Shown here: positions 32,069 through 38,970 of the stretch, piece after piece
Position numbering within the stretch: position 1 is the first letter of the stretch
How the letters are laid out: every line of letters starts with the position of its first letter
NCBI GenBank assembly: GCA_900547295.1
Contig: URGK01000013.1
Coordinates: 1 to 39,805 of the forward strand
Origin: an uncultured Eubacteriales bacterium
GTDB taxonomy: Bacteria > Bacillota > Clostridia > Peptostreptococcales > Anaerovoracaceae
Direction of reading: 5' to 3'
Length of the DNA stretch: 39,805 bases
Program-made: the position numbers and the translations under genes
Notes under the pieces: generated by a model
Database searches by the model: none
Seen by the model: the letters and a program-made list of their open reading frames with translations, nothing else
What the model was told of the DNA's origin: nothing

Positions 32069-34996
32069 ATGCAGAAAACAATTCACGCAAACAAAAGACG
32101 AATTCTTGCGATACTGCTGTGTATTGCGGTGATTGCGGGATGCTTGCCGTTTAGCGCACAGGAGGCTTACGCTGCAAGCGGAACGGTAAACTACAAGAAG
32201 GGAGATGTGCTGGAATACGGAAGCCACTGGACCAACTTTATGTATGTGGACGGCAGCACAAAAAATGTGGCGTACTGCGCAGACCCGACAAAAGCCTCGC
32301 CGGATGAGGGCAGTCACACTTACGAGCTTTTGGCAAAGGATTCGGCATACAGAAAAGCCCTTTACTATATGCCCGGCGGATATGGGTATGACAAAGTGAT
32401 GAAGGGAAAGTGCTTCAGCGGCTGGTCTGAAAATGAGGCCTATGTTGTGGGACACCTTCTCGTTTCATATATTCACGACGGCTACAAAATGTCAGGAGAC
32501 GCTTTCACCGGGGCAACGGCAAAGTATATCGAAAAGACAAAAGAAGTGGTAAACGAACTGAAGAAGCTGCCTGCGCCGCCGGATGCCTACAAAGCATTCA
32601 TCATCAAAAGCGGCTCTTATCAGGACATTGTCGGTTCCTGGTACATGGAGCCTATGGGATGGCTTGAGTTAAACAAAAGCAGTAGCAATGCTTCTGTTTC
32701 AGATGGCAATCCCAATTATACACTGAAGGGCGCAAAGTACGGTGTCTATCAGGACGGCAAGCTGATTACCACATTGACAACCGATGAGAATGGCTATGCC
32801 AAATCAGGAAAGCTGGAAGAGGGCAGCTATCCCGTAAAGGAAGTGAAGGCTTCCGCAGGATATGCCATTGATGTTACAAGCTATGATGTGCATGTAGTCA
32901 CAGAACAGACGACAAGCATTAAGGTGAAAGAAGTGCCGCAGAACAATCCGATGGATCTTGTTCTTGAAAAGATTGATACTGAAACAAAGAAATATGAGCC
33001 CCAGGGTAAAGCTGCACTGGAAGGCGCTGAATTCAAGGTGGAATTTTACGCAGTAAATTCAGAGCCAAGAGCGGCAAAGCAACCGGACAGAACCTGGATT
33101 TTCAAAACGGACGCTGAAGGCAGAATCCGTTTTGATGACGCCCATTTTGTTTCAGGAGATGATTTTTACTATCAAAACGATGGAACGACCGTATGTCTTC
33201 CACTTGGAAAAGTAGTCATTACCGAAACAAAGGCTCCGGAAGGATATCTTCCCTTTGAGGAATCTTTAACCGTATGGATTCCTTCAGAAGGCACGGCGGA
33301 AAGTGTAAAAACCTATCATGCTCCCATTGCACCGGAACAGGTAAAGCGTGGCGATCTGGATTTTGTAAAGGTATCGGACGGGGACTTAAACAGACTTGCC
33401 GGCATTCCTTTTAAAATCACTTCCCTCACAACCGGCGAAAGCCATATTATCGTGACAGACGCCAACGGATACGCAAGTACCGCAGCTTCCTGGAATCCCC
33501 ATACTCAGAATACCAATGCGGGAAAGACTTCCGAGGACGGCATCTGGTTTGGTGAAGCAGAGCCAAACAATGAGAAGGGTGCTTTAATCTACGATGATTA
33601 TGAGATTGAGGAACTGAGATGTGAAGCCAATGAAGGCATGACCCTGATGAAAGTCAAAGTAAGCGTATATAAGGACGCTGTGACAGTGCCTCTTGGAACT
33701 ATGACCGATGACTATATCGAAATCAAAACAACGGCAAAAGACGAGGCGAGCGATTCACAGCTTGGAAAGGCAGAGGAAACAGTTGCCATCGTAGATACGG
33801 TGGAATATAAGGGGCTGAAAAAGGGCGAAGACTATCTGCTTATCGGTACTTTGATGAATAAAGAAACTGGAAAGCCGATTGAAAACGACGGAAAACCTGT
33901 GACGGTAGAGAAGACTTTTACGGCGAAAAAAGCGGAAGGCACCGTAGAAGTGGAATTTAAGGTGGACAGCGCTCTGCTGAAAGGAAAGGCAGTCGTGGTC
34001 TTTGAAGAACTTTACCAAGACGATGTGAAGCTTGCGGTTCACGCGGATATTGAAGATGACGGACAGACCGTATATTATCCGGAAATCGGAACAACCGCAA
34101 AGGATAAAGATACGGAAACCGCTTACAGCATCATCGGCAAGGAAGTGACCATTGTAGATACGGTTCACTACGAAGGATTAAAGGCAGGTAAAACCTATAA
34201 GCTGGTTGGAACCATCATGGATAAGGAGACCGGAAAACCTTTGAAAAACGGTGAGAAGGAAGTGACCGTGACAAAAGAATTTACCGCTGAGACAATAAAC
34301 GGTGATGTAGCGGTGGAATTTACTTTTGACAGCAGCGAGCTTTCCGGAAAGGATATCGTAGTCTTTGAAACGTTGTACAGAGGAGATAAGGAGATTGCCG
34401 TTCACGCAGATCTTGAGAATCAAGGACAGACTATTCACTTCCCGGAAATCGGAACGACTGCTTCTGATGACAGTGACAGAGATAAAGAGCTGGAGAACAA
34501 AGGGGAAGTTACCATCAAAGATACGGTGGAATATAAAAACCTGGTGCCGGGAAAAGCGTATCTGTTAAAGGGGATCCTGATGGATAAGGAAATCGGAAAA
34601 CCGCTTAAAGTCGGTGGTGAAGAGATTACTTCCGAGATGGAATTTACAGCAGAAAATGATAGCGGGACGGTAGAAGTCACCTTTACTTTTGACGCTGAAG
34701 GGCTTTCCGGAAAAGAAATCGTAGTCTTTGAAAAGGTCTTTTACGCAGATTCCGATATTCAGGTAGCAGTCCATGAAGATATTGACGATGAAGGGCAGAC
34801 CGTGAAAGTAAAACCGGAAGAAGAGAAAGAGGAAACCCCGCCAGTATTTACAGACACACCGAAGACCGGGGATGATTCCAATGTCATCCTGTGGGTTGTG
34901 CTTCTTCTCGCAGCGGGCGCAGGCATTACCGCAATGAAAATCAGAACCAGATTAAAGGCGGAAAAGAGCGACGGCAGTACAGAAGAAAACGAATAA
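32069..34996 (+). CDS. sortase-anchored adhesin with thioester, SpaA and VaFE repeats
   Basis: 975 residues from ATG 32069 (GGAGG upstream). Order: signal peptide (residues 1-36, ending EAYAAS); a probable thioester domain with Cys70 in VAYCADPTKASP, which can attach covalently to host amines; three SpaA/CnaB-like beta domains (about 205-290, 294-420, 427-545); three VaFE/T-Q ester repeats (about 547-670, 670-790, 790-915), each with a DTVEY Thr, VVFE-type strand and a final EGQT/DGQT Gln that can form an ester cross-link; sorting signal TPKTG (about 929), a membrane helix and a basic-acidic tail. It is a long, proteolysis-resistant cell-wall fibre. No sortase gene is in the window. Confidence 0.88.
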   Translation: MQKTIHANKRRILAILLCIAVIAGCLPFSAQEAYAASGTVNYKKGDVLEYGSHWTNFMYVDGSTKNVAYCADPTKASPDEGSHTYELLAKDSAYRKALYYMPGGYGYDKVMKGKCFSGWSENEAYVVGHLLVSYIHDGYKMSGDAFTGATAKYIEKTKEVVNELKKLPAPPDAYKAFIIKSGSYQDIVGSWYMEPMGWLELNKSSSNASVSDGNPNYTLKGAKYGVYQDGKLITTLTTDENGYAKSGKLEEGSYPVKEVKASAGYAIDVTSYDVHVVTEQTTSIKVKEVPQNNPMDLVLEKIDTETKKYEPQGKAALEGAEFKVEFYAVNSEPRAAKQPDRTWIFKTDAEGRIRFDDAHFVSGDDFYYQNDGTTVCLPLGKVVITETKAPEGYLPFEESLTVWIPSEGTAESVKTYHAPIAPEQVKRGDLDFVKVSDGDLNRLAGIPFKITSLTTGESHIIVTDANGYASTAASWNPHTQNTNAGKTSEDGIWFGEAEPNNEKGALIYDDYEIEELRCEANEGMTLMKVKVSVYKDAVTVPLGTMTDDYIEIKTTAKDEASDSQLGKAEETVAIVDTVEYKGLKKGEDYLLIGTLMNKETGKPIENDGKPVTVEKTFTAKKAEGTVEVEFKVDSALLKGKAVVVFEELYQDDVKLAVHADIEDDGQTVYYPEIGTTAKDKDTETAYSIIGKEVTIVDTVHYEGLKAGKTYKLVGTIMDKETGKPLKNGEKEVTVTKEFTAETINGDVAVEFTFDSSELSGKDIVVFETLYRGDKEIAVHADLENQGQTIHFPEIGTTASDDSDRDKELENKGEVTIKDTVEYKNLVPGKAYLLKGILMDKEIGKPLKVGGEEITSEMEFTAENDSGTVEVTFTFDAEGLSGKEIVVFEKVFYADSDIQVAVHEDIDDEGQTVKVKPEEEKEETPPVFTDTPKTGDDSNVILWVVLLLAAGAGITAMKIRTRLKAEKSDGSTEENE

Positions 34997-35006
34997 AAGA
35001 AGATGT

Positions 35007-35037
35007 GAGAGTGGCAGCAATGTCACTCTCTTTTTTT
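35007..35037 (+). terminator. terminator between adhesin and next ICE gene
   Basis: GAGAGTG / CACTCTC (35007-35013 and 35024-35030), extendable to a GCAA loop, then seven T residues. AGGAGG of the next gene begins about 6 bases later. Confidence 0.9.
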
Positions 35038-35054
35038 GGAAACAGGAGGGCTTG

Positions 35055-35390
35055 ATGTGTAAATTCAAAGGAACTATGGCAGTGCGTTTTGGCATTCACG
35101 CCGCAATCATTGCACAGTTTATCTGGGACAACATAGAAAAGGGCAGCTATGACGGCAGAGACTATGAGAGGGACGGCAGGAAATGGTGCAGATGTTCCGT
35201 GCTTATGATGACAGGCTTTTTCCCTTTCCTAAGCGGTAACATGATTCAGGATGCTGTTCAGCGTCTGGTAGAGAAAAAGGTCATCATCAAAGGCTGCTTT
35301 AACCGGAATAAATTTGACCGGACAAACTGGTATGCCTTTACCGACTACGGAAGCCATCTGATGCGTAAAGAAGGTGATCGGGATGGGTAG
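35055..35390 (+). CDS. probable winged-helix ICE protein
   Basis: 111 residues from ATG 35055, with AGGAGGG directly upstream. The sequence MAVRFGIHAAIIAQFIWDNI, then RWCRCSV-like (RKWCRCSVLMMTGFFPFLSG) and MIQDAVQRLVEKKVIIKGCF followed by FDRTNWYAFTDYG, looks like a winged-helix DNA-binding fold of the kind found in replication-initiation or phage replisome-organiser domains. That reading is by pattern only. Its stop overlaps the next small gene by 8 bases. Confidence 0.6.
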   Translation: MCKFKGTMAVRFGIHAAIIAQFIWDNIEKGSYDGRDYERDGRKWCRCSVLMMTGFFPFLSGNMIQDAVQRLVEKKVIIKGCFNRNKFDRTNWYAFTDYGSHLMRKEGDRDG

Positions 35391-35547
35391 AAAAAAATGC
35401 AGTGATTCCTGCCCATATTACGATAAAAAAACAAGGTTTTGCGGATTTTGTATGAAAGAGATTTTAAAGGAACTGGAAGAGAAACGAGGTGAAAAAGCAG
35501 ATGGCCATAGACAAAACGACCATGAGGGTGATGAACAAACTGTTTGA
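35383..35547 (+). CDS. small cysteine-rich ICE protein
   Basis: 54 residues from ATG 35383, overlapping the end of the previous gene. The N-terminal half carries four Cys in CSDSCPYYDKKTRFCGFC, spaced C-x3-C-x9-C-x2-C, which suggests a small zinc-binding motif. The C-terminal half is charged (LKELEEKRGEKADGHRQNDH). It overlaps the next frame by 47 bases. AAGAAGGTGA before the start can act as ribosome binding site. No named family is recognised. Confidence 0.55.
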   Translation: MGRKKCSDSCPYYDKKTRFCGFCMKEILKELEEKRGEKADGHRQNDHEGDEQTV

Positions 35548-35728
35548 AAAGGGATATGTAACGGAGAAGTCGATTATGAACTTCAGCCTGGAAGACATGA
35601 GAAGTACAGGGCTTCATTCAAAAGAGGAGCTGGATAAAATGCTGGAGCTGATAGAGGCGGTGAAAAAGAATAAGGTCATTACTTTTCTTGCGGGAGCATC
35701 AGAAAGCTTCACAGATGAGACCAGGTAA
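35501..35728 (+). CDS. small helical ICE protein
   Basis: 75 residues from ATG 35501 with GAGGTG 9 bases upstream (a GTG at 35489 is an alternative). Helical throughout: MAIDKTTMRVMNKLFEKGYV, then SLEDMRSTGLHSKEELDKML and VKKNKVITFLAGASESFTDE. It overlaps the cysteine-rich gene in another frame. Such short proteins are common between adhesin and helicase genes of clostridial ICEs. Function unknown. Confidence 0.6.
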   Translation: MAIDKTTMRVMNKLFEKGYVTEKSIMNFSLEDMRSTGLHSKEELDKMLELIEAVKKNKVITFLAGASESFTDETR

Positions 35729-35735
35729 ACAGAGC

Positions 35736-35767
35736 AGTCCGGCCTTGCAGAGGAAAGCCGGGCTTTT
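35736..35767 (+). terminator. terminator after the small ICE genes
   Basis: AGTCCGGC / GCCGGGCT (35736-35743 and 35757-35764, one T-G pair), then TTTTA. A short T-tract makes it weaker than the others. Confidence 0.65.
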
Positions 35768-35829
35768 ACATAGTGGAAAGGCTGCTTTTTCATAGATATG
35801 ATAGAACAAAACAAGGAAAGGCAGGCATC

Positions 35830-36117
35830 ATGAAGATGAAAGACAAATCAATCATAAAGAACCTTTATCGTGAGGGAATACCGGGAGCGGAGAAAGTGAT
35901 CATAAACGATGAGGACTATAAAGTGCATCGAGAGAAGAAGAACCGCCTGGAAGAAGCACTTAGAAAGACATTTTCAAAAGAGCAGGAGGAGCTGTTTGAG
36001 GAGTTTATGGAACTTTACCTGCTGATGGGAGGGGTGGAAGATACAGCGGCTTATCGTTGCGGAGTGGCATTTGGAATCAGAATCACAGCAGAAGCATTTC
36101 TTCTTTATGAGGAATAG
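35830..36117 (+). CDS. small charged ICE protein of unknown function
   Basis: 95 residues from ATG 35830, with AGGAAAGG upstream; an earlier in-frame start at 35773 has no ribosome binding site. The protein is helical and charged: KSIIKNLYREGIPGAEKVII, KKNRLEEALRKTFSKEQEEL, and a C-terminal CGVAFGIRITAEAFLLYEE. The layout resembles small proteins of clostridial elements that carry an LY-x-G motif near the N-terminus, but I cannot name the family with confidence. Confidence 0.6.
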   Translation: MKMKDKSIIKNLYREGIPGAEKVIINDEDYKVHREKKNRLEEALRKTFSKEQEELFEEFMELYLLMGGVEDTAAYRCGVAFGIRITAEAFLLYEE

Positions 36118-36409
36118 TTACATCCCCCTTACATAATCGGAGAGGGAAGTGCTTGTTTGATTTTTAATTAATATTTCACGGCAAGTAAAGGTAGAATTGT
36201 TGGAATGATTGCTGTGTATATATTATGAACATTTTTTTGTGAAAAGTACTGTTTAGATGTGGTGTTCAATTAGAAATATGAATAAATAAAATTAATTTAA
36301 GAATATCCTGATAAATAATGGCTTATACTAAGCGTAAGAATTGATTCTGTGCAATTTTTATGATAAAATAAAATAAATTTTAGAATATCATAAAAAAGGA
36401 GGCGCCATT
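36118..36409. other. A/T-rich gap with no gene
   Basis: No coding frame is supportable. The first 50 bases (about 36130-36170) resemble the terminator region at 37710-37752 (shared ACATAATC, TTG-TTGATTTTT) and end in GGCAAGTAAA, which recalls the start of the helicase gene at 37781. The rest is very A/T rich and includes the promoter at 36341. Confidence 0.5.
36341..36369 (+). promoter_or_regulatory. sigma-A promoter of the AAA ATPase gene
   Basis: TTGATT (36341-36346), 17 bases, TAAAAT (36364-36369), about 40 bases before the start codon. Confidence 0.65.
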
Positions 36410-37636
36410 ATGAAATATATAAAACGAGAATTGGAGAGAAAATTTCTTAAGATGAATTCTCATTTTAAGGCAATATTGGTAACCGGAGCAAGGCAGGTTG
36501 GAAAAACAACAATGCTGAAGCACTTGGCGGAAGGAACAAACAGAACTTATGTATCTCTCGATAATCGTATGGCAAGAGAGCTTGCTCAAACGGACCCGGT
36601 ATTATTTTTTCAAACTTATCAACCACCGATACTGATCGATGAAATTCAGAAAGCGCCCGGGCTTTTTGAACAAATAAAGATAATGTGTGATGAAAGCGAC
36701 GAGAAAGGGCAGTTTTGGATTACAGGTTCGCAGCAATACCAGATGATGAAGCAGGTCAGAGAAACCCTGGCAGGCAGAATCGGTATATTGAATTTATACA
36801 GTCTTTCACAGAGAGAAAAACAAGACGTTTTAATAGACGATGACCTCAATTTATCTTTACAGGGACTGCTTCAAAGGCAGAAACTTTTTCAAAAAAACAA
36901 TATTGTAACTGTCTATGAGCATATTTGGAAGGGCGGAATGCCGGATGTTCAGGAGGTTGACAGAGAAATAAGAGAAGAATATTTTAATTCTTATGTAGAA
37001 ACCTATCTCATACGTGACGCAACAGAAGTCGGCGGCGTAAGTGACACCGTGAAATTTTCAAAATTCTTAAGTGCATGTGCGGCTCTGGTATCTCAGCAGG
37101 TCAACTATGCCACATTAGCTGAAGCATCGGATATATCAGAACCTACTGCAAAGGTTTGGCTAAATATATTGGAAGGACTCGGTATTGTATATCTCCTGAA
37201 GCCTTACGAGAATAATGAACTGAAACGGCTTGTGAAAATGCCAAAGCTCTATTTCTGCGATACGGCACTTTGTGCATACCTGTCAATGTGGCTGTCACCG
37301 GAAACGCTGATGAACGGTGCCGCAAGCGGTCATTATTATGAAAACTATGTGGTGATGGAATTTGTGAAGACCTATGCTTATTCAAAGTCAAAAGCAAACC
37401 TTTCTTATTATAGAGATTCCAATGCGAAAGAAATTGATCTATTTATTGAAGAGAATGATACAATTCATCCGATTGAGATAAAAAAATCTGCAAGTCCAAA
37501 CAGGAGAGAAATTAAAAAGTATTCAGTGATTGATAAGACATCTCTCAAACGTGGGAGCGGCGGTATTGTTTGTATGTGTGAGGAAGTCATACCGATTGAC
37601 AGTGATAACTGTTTTATTCCAAGCAATATAATATAG
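36410..37636 (+). CDS. AAA ATPase with DUF4143 domain
   Basis: A 408-residue protein of the AAA_14/DUF4143 family. N-terminal ATPase: Walker A GARQVGKTT (residues 26-34), Walker B PPILIDEIQ (72-80) and a sensor-like FWITGSQQYQMM (about 104-115) with RETLAGRIG arginine finger region. The C-terminal DUF4143 domain contains YFCDTALCAYL and the nuclease-like EIDLFIEENDTIHPIEIKKS, a restriction-endonuclease-fold pattern. The role of the family is not settled. AAGGAGGC precedes the ATG, and it has its own promoter. It sits between ICE genes as cargo, with partly duplicated flanks. Confidence 0.88.
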   Translation: MKYIKRELERKFLKMNSHFKAILVTGARQVGKTTMLKHLAEGTNRTYVSLDNRMARELAQTDPVLFFQTYQPPILIDEIQKAPGLFEQIKIMCDESDEKGQFWITGSQQYQMMKQVRETLAGRIGILNLYSLSQREKQDVLIDDDLNLSLQGLLQRQKLFQKNNIVTVYEHIWKGGMPDVQEVDREIREEYFNSYVETYLIRDATEVGGVSDTVKFSKFLSACAALVSQQVNYATLAEASDISEPTAKVWLNILEGLGIVYLLKPYENNELKRLVKMPKLYFCDTALCAYLSMWLSPETLMNGAASGHYYENYVVMEFVKTYAYSKSKANLSYYRDSNAKEIDLFIEENDTIHPIEIKKSASPNRREIKKYSVIDKTSLKRGSGGIVCMCEEVIPIDSDNCFIPSNII

Positions 37637-37714
37637 TAATGAGGTGCTGAAAATATAGACACTTTAGGATATAGATGTTTCCAGCTTTTGCGGAAGGGAG
37701 ATTTTCAGTACATA

Positions 37715-37750
37715 ATCAGGCAGGTAAAAATACTTGCTTGATTTTTTATT
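37715..37750 (+). terminator. terminator immediately upstream of the helicase gene
   Basis: ATCAGGCAGGTA / TACTTGCTTGAT (37715-37726 and 37731-37742, two G-T pairs), loop AAAA, then a T-tract. The ATG of the helicase gene follows 31 bases later. A 38-codon frame from ATG 37675 spans the hairpin and ends at 37791. Confidence 0.85.
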
Positions 37751-37780
37751 GCCAGAAAAGAGGAAAGGCAGGTGAAGCAA

Positions 37781-38775
37781 ATGGCAAGTAAATACCAGCT
37801 CATTTCCGCAGTTTATGAAGAAGTTTCAAGGCAGGTCGCAGGGGATAAGGAAGCGTGGCGGGGTTTTCTGAAAACAGCCGGATTTAATTTCAAACTGCGC
37901 TTTGATGAGCAGCTTCTTATCTATGCGCAAAGGCCCGACGCCACAGCGGTGCTCGAAATCGAAAAGTGGAATGACCGGTTTCACAGATGGGTGAACAAAG
38001 GGGCAAAGGGCATTGCTGTCTTTGATGACCGTGTAAACGGACCGCAAAGACTAAAGCACTACTTTGATATTTCCGATACCCATGAAGGCAGGATGCCCAT
38101 AGAAGTTCTCATTTGGAACATGGATTTACGGTATGAAACAGAAGTCATTGAAACGCTGGAAGTCGTATATGGGGAACTAACGGAAAAAGACAGCCTGACG
38201 CAGGCGGTCTTATGTGCTGCGGAAAACGGAGCGGAGGATAATTTCGACGCATACTTTGAAGTTCTCGCAGGTGCAAGGAAAAACAGCTTGACGAAATCAT
38301 GATAGGAATCGGTGAGCTGAAGCAAAACAGAGGCGAACGGTTTTCCATAAAGGCGCTTGAGAAAAGCAAGAAACAGCTGAAGGTAAAGCTTGAAAAATTG
38401 AATAACCAAAGCAGAAAAGACGATGTGGTGACTTTTGAGGAGCTTGGAGTAGACCGGATTTTTATTGATGAAAGTCATTATTACAAGAACCTGTTTCTCT
38501 ATACCAAAATGCGGAATGTGGGCGGCATCGCCCAGACGGAAGCGCAGAAATCAAGCGACTTATTTATGAAATGCAGATACTTGGATGAACTGACAGGGGG
38601 CAAGGGAATTGTATTTGCCACAGGAACGCCTATCAGTAACTCTATGGTAGAGCTTTATACCATTCAGCGGTATTTGCAGTATGAAACACTTCAAAGAAGC
38701 GGACTTCAGCATTTTGACGCATGGGCATCCACCTTCGGTGAGACGGTGACGGCAATTGAGCTTGCGCCGGAGGGC
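37781..38775 (+). pseudogene. remnant of the giant ICE SNF2-type helicase/methylase gene
   Basis: The first part, from ATG 37781 (GGCAGGTGA upstream), begins MASKYQLISAVYEEVSRQVA and contains WRGFLKTAGFNFKLRFDEQL, the N-terminus of the very large helicase carried by Tn1549-type elements. Near 38265-38275 the sequence jumps, out of frame, to the helicase core (KQLDEIMIGIGELKQNRGER, VDRIFIDESHYYKNLF, VFATGTPISNSMVELYT), so a long central stretch is missing and the first part ends at a stop at 38302. The core is then cut off after AIELAPEG at about 38775, where homologues continue GTGYR. The frame ends at 38796 in foreign sequence. Confidence 0.85.
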
Positions 38776-38814
38776 TATACTTTAGTAGGACGATAAATAA
38801 TGCGTTTCTAAATT

Positions 38815-38902
38815 GAAAATAGGCTATCAAAATCGGTCTTGGAACTTCAAAAAAATATTTTGATTTTCTTGAAAAACAGTTCCGCTTTGTACCCCTATTT
38901 TC
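38815..38902. repeat. nested inverted repeats at the element edge
   Basis: GAAAATAGG (38815-38823) / CCTATTTTC (38894-38902) enclose GGAACT (38841-38846) / AGTTCC (38878-38883), which enclose TTCAA (38846-38850) / TTGAA (38869-38873). Shorter dyads AGGGA / TCCCT (38914-38927) and TGTAAT / ATTACA follow. Could be recombinase binding sites or a leader hairpin. Confidence 0.5.
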
Positions 38903-38970
38903 TCCTATTAGCAGAGGGAGTAATCCCTGTAATGCTAAATCGGATTACATAAGGAAAGGAGGATAAGAGA

